A stretch of DNA of 64,000 bases from contig NZ_JAPENW010000001.1 of assembly GCF_026341855.1 (NCBI RefSeq), forward strand, positions 3,401,001 through 3,465,000, in the 5' to 3' direction. This document shows, in pieces, positions 24,291 through 33,941 of the stretch. This DNA comes from Streptomyces sp. NBC_00568 (lineage in GTDB: Bacteria > Actinomycetota > Actinomycetes > Streptomycetales > Streptomycetaceae). The notes beneath the pieces are model-generated. The model was not told the origin of the DNA. It ran no database searches and worked only from the letters and a program-made list of their open reading frames with translations. The position numbers were made by a program, and so were the translations under genes. Numbering within the stretch: position 1 is the stretch's first letter; the number at the start of each line of letters is the position of its first letter.

Positions 24291-25368
24291 GAACGCGGCA
24301 CCTGACACGACTGGACGCGCCCGCCGGCGCGCTGCGGAAGTCGCCGGGGCGCAGCCCCTGCACGGGCCTCTGGCGGGCTACCACCACGAGACGTACGCCT
24401 TCCCGCTTCCCCAGGGTGTGGACAGGGGGGACGGGCCGAGCCGGTGGAAGCTCAGGGAACCGAGAGCGAACGTGATCTGGTTCGACCGGCGGGCATTCGT
24501 GGGGGAAGAGGAACTGCTCGCCGCGCTGGCGGGCCGGGTCCGGGGGATCCCGGACGTCACCCACGTCGGATCCGTGGCACTCCAGCGGTACATCGAGGGG
24601 GAGACCCTGGGCTCGCGATTCCGGCAGGGGACGGGGATACCGCCCGCCATGGTCGCCCAGCTCATCGCGCTGGCGGGGGAACTGGCCTCGATACCGCCGG
24701 ACTCGCTCTGCGTGCGGCGGCACTGCCTCGCGGAGGGGCGGATCGCGGACGGTGACAGCCACGGCTTCATCGATCGCCTGGTGCTGTTCGCCGAGGAGCA
24801 CGTGTACGGGCGCAACGAGCACAGGTTCGGGACGCTGTTCGGGGATCTCGGCATCGACGGGAACGCGTTCCGGCGGCTGCGGGAGCGACTCGGCGGGATC
24901 TCCGAGCGTCCGTTCCGGCTGCTCCACGGGGATCTGCACCGCGAGAACCTGATCATCGATCCCCAGGACAGGCTGTGGGCCATCGACTGGGAGCTGGCCG
25001 TCTTCGGCGATCCGCTGTACGACCTCGCCACTCACCTGTATCTGATGGGCTACCCTCCGCGCCAGGCCCGGCGGGTGGCCGAACGGTGGACGACGGCGGT
25101 GGAGGGCGTGGCGGCCGGCGCCTCCCGCTGCTGGCGGTCGGACCTGCCCCGCATCATCGCGTTCAAGCGTGCGCAGTCCGTCTTCACGGATGCCATCAGG
25201 GCCGCGCTCAGCCTGGCGGACGGCGCCGCGCTGCGGGTGACGGTGCCGCGGCTGCGCAGGGTGCTGAAGGCGGGCGCCGAGCCGCTCGGCCTGGCGGCGG
25301 TGCCGACGCCGTGGGAGACGGCGGTGGCGTTGACGCGATGGCGGCGGAGCTACGCTTCACGACCATGA
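24280..25368 (+). CDS. aminoglycoside-phosphotransferase-fold kinase 2
   Basis: A 362-residue protein with catalytic loop L-H-G-D-L-H-R-E-N-L and metal motif A-I-D-W-E followed by GDPLYDLATHLYLMGY. It resembles kinase 1 in the C-terminal half (FKRAQSVFTDAIRAAL / FEHAQSVYPDIMRAAL) but lacks the long tail. ATG 24280 is chosen because it reproduces the 11-base overlap seen at the previous junction; the frame is open upstream to 24235. Its TGA overlaps the TetR start (ATGA). Confidence 0.82.
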   Translation: MRRENAAPDTTGRARRRAAEVAGAQPLHGPLAGYHHETYAFPLPQGVDRGDGPSRWKLREPRANVIWFDRRAFVGEEELLAALAGRVRGIPDVTHVGSVALQRYIEGETLGSRFRQGTGIPPAMVAQLIALAGELASIPPDSLCVRRHCLAEGRIADGDSHGFIDRLVLFAEEHVYGRNEHRFGTLFGDLGIDGNAFRRLRERLGGISERPFRLLHGDLHRENLIIDPQDRLWAIDWELAVFGDPLYDLATHLYLMGYPPRQARRVAERWTTAVEGVAAGASRCWRSDLPRIIAFKRAQSVFTDAIRAALSLADGAALRVTVPRLRRVLKAGAEPLGLAAVPTPWETAVALTRWRRSYASRP

Positions 25369-26000
25369 GCAGCGGCACCGCGGGACTGCGTGAACGCAAG
25401 AAGCGACGGATGTACCAGGCCGTCTCCGACACCGCCATCGGCCTCTTCCTCGAGAAGGGGTTCGACGCCGTGTCCGTCGCCGAGGTCGCGGCCGCCGCCG
25501 AGATCTCCAAGCCGACGCTCTTCCGGTACTTCCCGTCCAAGGAGGACCTGGTCCTGCACCGGTTCGCGGACCACGAGACGGAGGCCGCGCGGGTCGTCGA
25601 GGAAGGGCGGGCGGCCGGGAGGTCCGCGATCGACGCGCTCCGCGAGCACTTCCTGGACGGGCTGCGGCGCGACGATCCCGTCACCGGGCTCAACGAACAT
25701 CCCGCCGTCCTCGCGTTCCAGCGGCTGCTGTACGGGACGCCGTCGCTGGTGGCCCGGCTGTACGGGTACCTGGAGCGGTCCGAGGCCGCGCTCGCCGAGG
25801 CCCTCGCCGAGCCGCTGGGCGACCCGCTCGACGCACGGCTCGCCGCCGGACAGATCACCGCCGTGCGCCGCATTCTCGCCGAGGAGAACGTGCGGCGGAT
25901 CATGGAGGGGGAGCGCGCGGCGGACGTGCGTCGCGACGCCGTGGCGGCGGCCGAGCGGGCCTTCGCGCAGCTGGCGGCGGGGTTTCCGGGGCTTGCCTGA
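25365..26000 (+). CDS. TetR-family regulator
   Basis: A 211-residue TetR repressor: N-terminal helix-turn-helix (AIGLFLEKGFDAVSVAEVAAAAEISKPTLFRYFPSKEDLV) and an all-helical ligand/dimer domain. ATG 25365 overlaps the kinase 2 stop. The next promoter, in front of helR, carries a 25-bp palindrome of TetR type, so this protein probably represses helR and possibly senses the same drug or stress. It ends with the first of two direct 13-bp copies of GGGGCTTGCCTGA. Confidence 0.85.
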   Translation: MSSGTAGLRERKKRRMYQAVSDTAIGLFLEKGFDAVSVAEVAAAAEISKPTLFRYFPSKEDLVLHRFADHETEAARVVEEGRAAGRSAIDALREHFLDGLRRDDPVTGLNEHPAVLAFQRLLYGTPSLVARLYGYLERSEAALAEALAEPLGDPLDARLAAGQITAVRRILAEENVRRIMEGERAADVRRDAVAAAERAFAQLAAGFPGLA

Positions 26001-26063
26001 GGGGCTTGCCTGAGGGGGTGGGCGAGACGGGTGTCCGCGACCCCGACCTGATCTGCCCGGGTA

Positions 26064-26088
26064 AATAATGTTACTCGGTAACGTTATT
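26064..26088. promoter_or_regulatory. TetR operator candidate upstream of helR
   Basis: AATAATGTTAC-TCG-GTAACGTTATT: 11-bp arms with one mismatch, AT-rich in a GC-rich background, 18 bases before the helR start and 64 bases after the tetR stop. Confidence 0.8.
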
Positions 26089-26105
26089 CCGCTACTCTGG
26101 ATCGA

Positions 26106-28316
26106 ATGACGCCCGATCCCTCCCGGAGGCATGCCCCGGACCCGCCGCTCGCCCGCTTCCTCTCCCATGAGCGCGCCTTCCACGACACCTGCCGGGCCGC
26201 CCTCGCCGCGATGGTCGACGGTGCCGAGGAGCAGGTCGTCACCGGTGAGGACGTCTCCGCCTCCGGCGCCGACGCCGAGGTGCTCGGGTATGTGCTGCGC
26301 AGTCAGGCGAAGGAGCTGCGGGAGCTGCCCCAAGGGCCTCTGTTCTTCGGCCGGTTGGACTTCGAGGACGCGCGTGCGGCGGCCGGCGACCATGCCGGGC
26401 AGAGCTATCACATCGGGCGGCTGCGGATCAGGGAGCACCCCGCCGCCCCGCCCCTCGTCGTCGACTGGCGCGCCCCGGTCTCGCGCGCCTTCTACCAGGC
26501 GAGCGTCCGCGACCCCCAGGGCGTAGCCGTCCGCCGCCGCTTCGGCTGGGCCCCCGGCAGCCGGGTTGACTCCGGCGACCTCACGGGCCTGGAGGACGAG
26601 CACATCGGGGCGGACCGGATCGGGGCGGAGCCCACCGGGGCCCCCGGTGCCGGAGGCGCGGGCATCGAGGGTCGGAGCATCGACGGCGAGAGCGGGAGCG
26701 GGGGTGACGGCGAGGGGCATGGGCACGGCGGCGGGGCTGCCGGGGGTTCGGCCGGCTACGGCGGTCCGGCTGCCTACGGCGGTTCGATCCTCGCCGGGGA
26801 GATCGAGCGCCCCCGTGTCGGACCGATGCGTGACATCGCCGCCACCATCCAGCCCGAGCAGGACGATCTGGTACGAGGTGATCTCGCGGCCTCGGTCTGT
26901 GTGCAGGGCGCCCCGGGCACCGGCAAGACGGCCGTCGGCCTGCACCGGGCCGCCTACCTCCTCTACACGCACCCGCAGCGCATCCGCCGCGGTGGCCTGC
27001 TGATCCTCGGCCCCAACCGCACGTTCCTGTCGTACATCGCGGAGGTGCTGCCCGCTCTCGGGGAGACGGGTGTGCGGCAGTCGACGATCGCGGAGGAGAT
27101 CGCCGGCCACCCGGTGACCGGCGAGGACGACGAGTGTGCCGCGGTCGTCAAGCACGACGCCCGGATGGCGGAGGTGCTGCGCCGGGCGCTGTACGGGCAC
27201 ATCGGCGTACCGGCCGAACCCGTCGCCGTGCCGGACGGGACGTACCGCTGGCGCGTCCCCGTCGGCGTGCTGCGCGGCATCGTGGACGGCGTACGCGCGG
27301 AGGAACCGCCGTACGCCGTCGGGCGGGAGCGGGTGCGGACACGGGTGGTGCGGTACGTGCGGGAGCGGGCAGAGCTGCGGGCCGGGCCGCAGACGAACGC
27401 CTGGGCGCAGCGGATCTCGCGGGCCCGGCCGGTCGGCGCGTACGTCGACGCGGTGTGGCCCCGGGTGCGACCCGAGGAACTGCTCACCCGGCTCCTGACC
27501 GACGCGGACGCGTTGGCGCGCGTGGCCGAGGGGATCCTCGACGCCGACGAGCGGAAGGCGGTCCTGTGGACGAAGCCGCCGCGTTCGTGGAAGTCGGCGC
27601 GGTGGTCGGCCGCCGATCTCGTCCTCCTCGACGAGATCGCCGGGCTGATCGAACACCCCGAGGGATACGGCCACTTGGTGATCGACGAAGCGCAGGATCT
27701 TTCGCCGATGGAGTGCCGGGTGATCGCGCGGCGGGCTTCTTTCGGTTCGCTGACCGTGCTCGGCGACCTGGCGCAGGGCACGACTCCCTGGGCGGCCCGG
27801 GAGTGGGACGAACTCCTGGTCCACCTCGGCAAACCGGAGGCCGACGTCGTCCCCCTGACGACCGGATTCCGGGTGCCCGAGGTCATCGTCGAACTCGCCA
27901 ACCGGGTGCTGGACCGCCTCGGGGTGGGCGTTCCTCCGGCTCGGTCCCTCCGCAGGGACGGCGCGTTGACGATCCGGCCGACCTCCGACCCCTCGGCCGA
28001 GGCCGTCGCGGCCGTGCGGGAGGCACTCGAACACGAGGGGTCCATCGGCGTCATCACCGCCGACACGGATGTCGTACGGGTACGAGAGGCGCTCGGCGCC
28101 GCCGGGATCAGCGCGGCCGGAGCCGACGAACCGGGCGCCCGGGTCGCGGTGCTGCCCGCGAGCCTCGCCAAGGGGCTGGAGTACGACCATGTCGTGGCCG
28201 TGGAACCGGCCGCGATCGCGGAGGCGGAGTCCCGCGGGCTGCACCGCCTCTACGTGGTGCTGACCCGGGCGGTGTCCCGCCTGGACGTGATCCACGCACG
28301 ACCCCTGCCCTGGTGA
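26106..28316 (+). CDS. helR: HelR/HelD-like RNA polymerase-associated helicase
   Basis: A 736-residue superfamily 1 (UvrD-like) ATPase. Walker A is G-A-P-G-T-G-K-T (about 26918-26940) and the DE box is V-I-D-E-A-Q-D-L. The N-terminal part contains the family block VSASGADAEVLGYVLRSQAKELRELP and FFGRLDF ... HAGQSYHIGR. HelR and HelD push RNA polymerase off DNA; S. venezuelae HelR frees rifamycin-blocked polymerase and gives resistance. A Gly-rich insertion lies at about residues 175-225. Known helR genes have a rifamycin-associated element upstream; here a TetR palindrome takes that place. Confidence 0.85.
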   Translation: MTPDPSRRHAPDPPLARFLSHERAFHDTCRAALAAMVDGAEEQVVTGEDVSASGADAEVLGYVLRSQAKELRELPQGPLFFGRLDFEDARAAAGDHAGQSYHIGRLRIREHPAAPPLVVDWRAPVSRAFYQASVRDPQGVAVRRRFGWAPGSRVDSGDLTGLEDEHIGADRIGAEPTGAPGAGGAGIEGRSIDGESGSGGDGEGHGHGGGAAGGSAGYGGPAAYGGSILAGEIERPRVGPMRDIAATIQPEQDDLVRGDLAASVCVQGAPGTGKTAVGLHRAAYLLYTHPQRIRRGGLLILGPNRTFLSYIAEVLPALGETGVRQSTIAEEIAGHPVTGEDDECAAVVKHDARMAEVLRRALYGHIGVPAEPVAVPDGTYRWRVPVGVLRGIVDGVRAEEPPYAVGRERVRTRVVRYVRERAELRAGPQTNAWAQRISRARPVGAYVDAVWPRVRPEELLTRLLTDADALARVAEGILDADERKAVLWTKPPRSWKSARWSAADLVLLDEIAGLIEHPEGYGHLVIDEAQDLSPMECRVIARRASFGSLTVLGDLAQGTTPWAAREWDELLVHLGKPEADVVPLTTGFRVPEVIVELANRVLDRLGVGVPPARSLRRDGALTIRPTSDPSAEAVAAVREALEHEGSIGVITADTDVVRVREALGAAGISAAGADEPGARVAVLPASLAKGLEYDHVVAVEPAAIAEAESRGLHRLYVVLTRAVSRLDVIHARPLPW

Positions 28317-28341
28317 TCCCTGCCCTCGTGACCCCGGCGGT

Positions 28342-29013
28342 TCACCAGGACAGGGGGCGGCCGTCGCGGAAGAAGCCCCCGGTGGGGCCGTCGTCCGGAA
28401 GGGTGGCCGCCCAGACGACGCGCGCGGCGCCCTCCTCGACGGGTCGGCCGCCCGGCCCGCCCATGTCGGTCGCGACCCAGCCCGGACAGACCGCGTTCAC
28501 CAGAATCCCGTCGGAACGCAGTTCGGCGGCGAACATCCTGGTCAGGGCGTTGAGAGCCGCCTTCGACGCCGAGTAGGCCGGGGTTCCGCCGCCCATGCCG
28601 GCGAGGGACGCGGCCTCGCTGGAGACGTTCACGATCCGCGGGTGCCCGCTCGCGCGCAGCAGCGGGAGCAGCGCCTGGGTCAGCCGCCAGGGCCCGTACA
28701 GATTGGTCTCGGCCGCCTGGCGTACGACGTCCAGGTCGGCGGTCGTGGCGCGCTGCCAGGTGTCGTACGTGATCGCCGCGTTGTTGATCAGAACGTCGAG
28801 GGCGTCGATGTCCCGGGCCGCCGCGGCGATGTCCGCCTCGGAGGTGACGTCGAGGCGGAGCGGGCGGACATCGGGCAGTCCGATGGCCCCGGGCGCGTCG
28901 GCGGCGGCCTCCGCGGACCGGGCCGTCAGATACACGGTGTGGCCCGCGACGGCCAGCAGCCGGGCGACCTCGTGGCCGATACCGCGGTTGGCGCCGGTGA
29001 CGAGCGCGATCAC
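28342..29013 (-). CDS. short-chain dehydrogenase/reductase
   Basis: A 223-residue classical SDR: cofactor motif T-G-A-N-R-G-I-G, N-N-A-A, catalytic Ser in NVSSEAASLAG, and Y-S-A-S-K. Basic residues after strand 2 (LTARS) favour NADP(H). Its ATG overlaps the stop of the upstream nitroreductase fusion gene (ATGA), so both are in one operon. It is convergent with helR, 25 bases apart. The substrate is unknown. Confidence 0.88.
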   Translation of the reverse strand: MIALVTGANRGIGHEVARLLAVAGHTVYLTARSAEAAADAPGAIGLPDVRPLRLDVTSEADIAAAARDIDALDVLINNAAITYDTWQRATTADLDVVRQAAETNLYGPWRLTQALLPLLRASGHPRIVNVSSEAASLAGMGGGTPAYSASKAALNALTRMFAAELRSDGILVNAVCPGWVATDMGGPGGRPVEEGAARVVWAATLPDDGPTGGFFRDGRPLSW

Positions 29014-29864
29014 CGGGTCGCTCCGGCGGGGTCCAGGAGTGGGATCAACTGCTCTTCCTCATACGTCAGATGGGCTTCGAGCTCGCTCGTGAGGCGGTCC
29101 ACCTCGGAGAGTACGCGGCCGGCGTCCGCGTCCTCGGCAGCGACGACCCGGCGCAGCTCGTCGAGGAGTTCGGCGATCCGCTCGTGCTCGTGACGCAGCC
29201 GGTCGAGGACGGGCGCCGCTTCGGGACGGTGGCCGGCGAGCATCGGGAAGATGCCCAGTTCCTCGCCGGTGTGGTGGTTGTGCAGGCCCTGGCAGAGCGT
29301 GAGGCAGTTGACGCGGAGCTGGGCGCCGAGGGACGCCGTGCCCTGTTCCGTCACCTCCTTGCGGATCAGGACGAGTTCGCGCCGGAAGGCGTCGTGGACG
29401 ACCTTCAGAGCCTCGGCCATGGAGCCGGCGTTGATGTCGGGCGGGCCGTCCTTGGGGAGCGCGCGCAGGGCGACGACGGGGATGACGCGGTCCGTCTTCG
29501 CCTGGTACTCCGCCCACCCCGGGTCGGCCTCCACCGCACGGGCGAAGACACGGTCGCGCTCGGCGCGTTCGAGGACGACGGCCTCCGCCTCGTACCTGAA
29601 CACGCCGTCCTCGACGGTCACCCGCGGATGCGCGACGAGGTTGCGGAACCAGTCGGGATGCCGGGGGGCGCCACCGGCCGACGCGATGACGAGCACCCGC
29701 TCGCCCCCGTCGGGGTAGTAGCCGACGGGGGTCGTGTGCGGGGTCCCCGTCCGTGCCCCGACGGTTGTCAGCAGAATCAGCCGCGCTCCCTCGAAATAAC
29801 CGCCGACGCGCCCGCCATTGGCGCGGAATTCCTCGATGACCTGCTCATTGAAAGGGTTGGGCAT
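29010..29864 (-). CDS. F420-type nitroreductase (DDN-like) fused to hemerythrin-like domain
   Basis: A 284-residue fusion. Residues 1-135 form a deazaflavin-dependent nitroreductase/quinone reductase domain (ARLILLTTVGARTGTPHTTPVGYY ... DWFRNLVAHPRVTVE). Residues about 155-280 form a hemerythrin HHE four-helix bundle with the expected His/Glu ligands (CQGLHNHHTGEELGIFP, RHEHERIAELL, HLTYEEEQLIPLL). The pairing suggests F420H2-dependent reduction combined with di-iron oxygen or nitric-oxide sensing; this is inference. It is coupled to the SDR gene downstream. Confidence 0.85.
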   Translation of the reverse strand: MPNPFNEQVIEEFRANGGRVGGYFEGARLILLTTVGARTGTPHTTPVGYYPDGGERVLVIASAGGAPRHPDWFRNLVAHPRVTVEDGVFRYEAEAVVLERAERDRVFARAVEADPGWAEYQAKTDRVIPVVALRALPKDGPPDINAGSMAEALKVVHDAFRRELVLIRKEVTEQGTASLGAQLRVNCLTLCQGLHNHHTGEELGIFPMLAGHRPEAAPVLDRLRHEHERIAELLDELRRVVAAEDADAGRVLSEVDRLTSELEAHLTYEEEQLIPLLDPAGATR

Positions 29865-30306
29865 TCTCTTCCTTTTTCTGTTTTCGGGCAGGGTGAATTA
29901 CCGCGGGGTGAATGCGGTCCGCGGTGTGTCAGGTGCTCGGTGGATTGCGCGATCGCGCGCGGGCCTGTGTCCCGTACGAGGGGTACGCAGAGGGGAACGC
30001 CTACGGGCGTGGGGTCCGTACGAGCTCGCAGGGGGCGCGCACAGGCAGCGCGCGCAGGATGCGCGCAGGGAAAGGCGTACGAGAAGAGAACTCGTACGAA
30101 GGAAGGGAACGGGGGGCGGCGCTCTGGCCCGCCCCGGCCTCACTCGGAGGCCGGGTACCCGATTCGCTCACGGCACAGGGCCGACCCGGCAGTCATGAAC
30201 GTCACCGTAATGCCTCTCCGCCGCGCAAGGCAATACCGATTTCCGTAAGGGCTGCCGAATCGGCGACTGTGCCGGTGTTCCCTGGTGTTCCCTGGCGTTC
30301 CGTGTT
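29865..30306. other. 442-base gap between the nitroreductase fusion and sigma factor genes
   Basis: No gene stands out. The first part should contain the promoter of the leftward nitroreductase operon. The middle has repeated GTACGAG/TACG-rich short words, and the GC content drops near 30220. I see no RNA gene. Confidence 0.4.
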
Positions 30307-31194
30307 TCAGGCGTCGAGAGCCGCGACTTCGATGCGGCGCAGTTCGTCCGGTTCGGCGATGACCTTGATCTCGGTGATGAGGCCGTCGTCCGTGACGGCG
30401 AAGGTGAGAACCAGGCTGAGCCGGCCGAAGGGGGCCATGACGAGCCCGACCGTGCCGTCCAGAAGTGCGGGGCTGGTGAAGCGGGCGCGGCCGGTGGCGG
30501 CCATCGCGCTCCCGGCGACCGTGGCCGCGCCGCCGAACACGACCGGTTCGGGGGTCGGGATGACGGACCGGTCGGCGTGCAGGACGACATCGGGATGCAG
30601 GAGGGCGACCAGCGCCTCGAAGTCTCCGCCGCGGGTGGCGGCCAGGAACGCGTCGACCACGCGGCGCCGACGGGCCAGATCGGCCTCCGGCAGGGGAGAG
30701 GCGCCCTTCACGCGGCGACGGGCGCGGCTCGCGAGCTGTCGTACCGCCGCGGGAGACCGTTCGAGCAGCGGGCCGATCTCGTCGAACGGCACGGTGAACA
30801 GGTCGTGCAGCACGAAGGCGAGCCGCTCGGCCGGGGTGAGGGTGTCGAGGACGACCAGCAGCGCCACTCCGACCGAATCGGCGAGCACCGCCTCCTCTTC
30901 GGGGTCGCCGCCGCTCCCGGGGCCGACGGGCCGGTCGGCGGTCCGCGGGTCGAGAGGCTCCTCGCGCCGGCGTTCCCGCGTACGGAGCATGTTCAGACAC
31001 ACCCGCGCCACGATCGTGGTCAGCCAGCCGGCGAGGTTGCCGACGGCGTCGATGTCCGCCTGGGCGGCCCGCAGCCACGCTTCCTGGACGGCGTCATCGG
31101 CCTCGCTCACCGAGCCGAGCATCCGGTAGGCGACCGCCCGCAGATGCGGCCGATGCTCCTCAAAACGCTCGGCCGGCCACGCGCTCTCGGTCAC
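30307..31194 (-). CDS. ECF41-type sigma factor (SigJ-like)
   Basis: A 295-residue sigma factor: region 2 (HLRAVAYRMLGSVSEADDAVQEAWLR ... WLTTIVARVCLNMLRTRERRRE), region 4 (LTPAERLAFVLHDLFTVPFDEI) and a C-terminal SnoaL-like extension of about 110 residues typical of ECF41, which acts as a built-in regulator in place of an anti-sigma factor. The start is GTG 31194. It is divergent from an NAD(P)-binding oxidoreductase gene, the usual partner type. The promoter at 31197-31223 fits its known consensus. Confidence 0.92.
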   Translation of the reverse strand: MTESAWPAERFEEHRPHLRAVAYRMLGSVSEADDAVQEAWLRAAQADIDAVGNLAGWLTTIVARVCLNMLRTRERRREEPLDPRTADRPVGPGSGGDPEEEAVLADSVGVALLVVLDTLTPAERLAFVLHDLFTVPFDEIGPLLERSPAAVRQLASRARRRVKGASPLPEADLARRRRVVDAFLAATRGGDFEALVALLHPDVVLHADRSVIPTPEPVVFGGAATVAGSAMAATGRARFTSPALLDGTVGLVMAPFGRLSLVLTFAVTDDGLITEIKVIAEPDELRRIEVAALDA

Positions 31195-31196
31195 CG

Positions 31197-31223
31197 TGTC
31201 ACATTCCCTTCACCCGTGGTGTC
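31197..31223 (+). promoter_or_regulatory. ECF41-type promoter, TGTCACA-N16-TGTC
   Basis: TGTCACA (31197-31203) and TGTC (31220-31223) with a 16-base spacer. From memory the ECF41 consensus is TGTCACA-N16-CGTC. It faces the divergent oxidoreductase gene at 31301 and overlaps the sigma gene's ribosome-site region. Confidence 0.7.
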
Positions 31224-31300
31224 AGTGAAGTAGAACATCGGAACCCGCTGACGGGGCCCGGGTTTTCACACCCCCGGCCCCCACCACCTTGGGAGCAGCC

Positions 31301-32152
31301 ATGACGACCAGCTCGGTGAACCCGTCCGACCGGTCCACTCCGTCCACCCCGTCGACGATCCTGGTCACCGGCGGTACGGGCACGCTCGGAAGCCTCGTCG
31401 TCCCGCTGTTGCGCGAGGCCGGTCACGACGTGCGTGTCCTGAGCCGGCACGGCCGGGGGACCGTCGACGGTGTCGCGCACGTGGCCGTCGACCTCCTCGA
31501 GGGCGACGGCATCGAGGCCGCTCTGACCGGCGTCGGAACCGTCCTGCATCTCGCGGGCGGCCCCAAGGGCGATGACATCGCGACCCGCAACCTCGTGCGG
31601 GCCGCCCAGGACGCGGACGTACGGCACTTCGTCTACATCTCCGTCATCGGCGCGGACCGTGTCCCGCTGGCCTGGCTCAGGTCCAAGCTGGACGCCGAGC
31701 GCACCATCGCCGGGTCGGGGCTGCCGTGGACGACGCTGCGGGCGGCCCAGTTCAACGAGTTGGTCCTGAAGACGGTGGCCACGATGGCGAAGCTGCCGGT
31801 GTTCCCGGCGCCGGGCGGCCTGCGGCTTCAGCCGGTCGACGCGCGCGATGTGGCGGCCCGCATCACGGAACTCGCGCTCGGCGGCCCGTCCGGCCTGGTC
31901 CCCGACCTCGCCGGACCCGAGGTCCACACCCTCACCGAACTCGCCGACGGCTACGCCGGGGCCCGCGGCAAGCGGCGCCGTCCGGCACTGCCGGTCCGGA
32001 TCCCGGGCAAGGCGGGACGCGCTTACCGGGCGGGCGACAACCTCGCGCGGGCCGGGGCGCAGACAGGAAAGCGGACGTGGGAGGACTTCCTGGCGGAGCG
32101 GGTGGGTCAGGGAACGCCGGTCGCGTCGGCGGGGGGCCGTGACGCCGGGTAG
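31301..32152 (+). CDS. NmrA/atypical SDR-like NAD(P)-binding oxidoreductase
   Basis: A 283-residue protein with the dinucleotide-binding motif T-G-G-T-G-T-L-G near the N-terminus, then RVLSRHGRG and VLHLAGGPKGDD. No classical YxxxK is evident at the usual place, as in NmrA-like members. ECF41 sigma factors are typically linked to carboxymuconolactone decarboxylase, oxidoreductase or epimerase genes; this is the oxidoreductase/epimerase type and the presumed sigma target. ATG 31301 is chosen over the in-frame codon at 31289. Confidence 0.85.
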   Translation: MTTSSVNPSDRSTPSTPSTILVTGGTGTLGSLVVPLLREAGHDVRVLSRHGRGTVDGVAHVAVDLLEGDGIEAALTGVGTVLHLAGGPKGDDIATRNLVRAAQDADVRHFVYISVIGADRVPLAWLRSKLDAERTIAGSGLPWTTLRAAQFNELVLKTVATMAKLPVFPAPGGLRLQPVDARDVAARITELALGGPSGLVPDLAGPEVHTLTELADGYAGARGKRRRPALPVRIPGKAGRAYRAGDNLARAGAQTGKRTWEDFLAERVGQGTPVASAGGRDAG

Positions 32153-32244
32153 AGGGCGCTCACGCGCGGCCGCCTGGCCCGCGGCGGGCGGACGAACAGC
32201 AAAGGCAAGGAGGTCAGCCGCTCCTTGCCACTCTCAACGTATAG

Positions 32245-33900
<1,656 letters not shown>

Positions 33901-33941
33901 GCGCGCGGCCGTGGCCGTCCTGTGTCAGGCAGGCCCGGGCA

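Noticed and set aside
22256..25368. Aminoglycoside resistance genes
   Set aside because: The APH fold is used for many small molecules; the context with HAD and GntR genes gives no support for antibiotic substrates.
25988..26013. RAE upstream of helR
   Set aside because: Only the half-sequence GGGGCTTGC is present, twice; the second half is missing, so it is not called an RAE.
25350..28295. Very long minus-strand ORF (981 codons) opposite tetR and helR
   Set aside because: It is a shadow of two well-supported plus-strand genes; high GC keeps antisense frames open, and its product has no protein-like composition.
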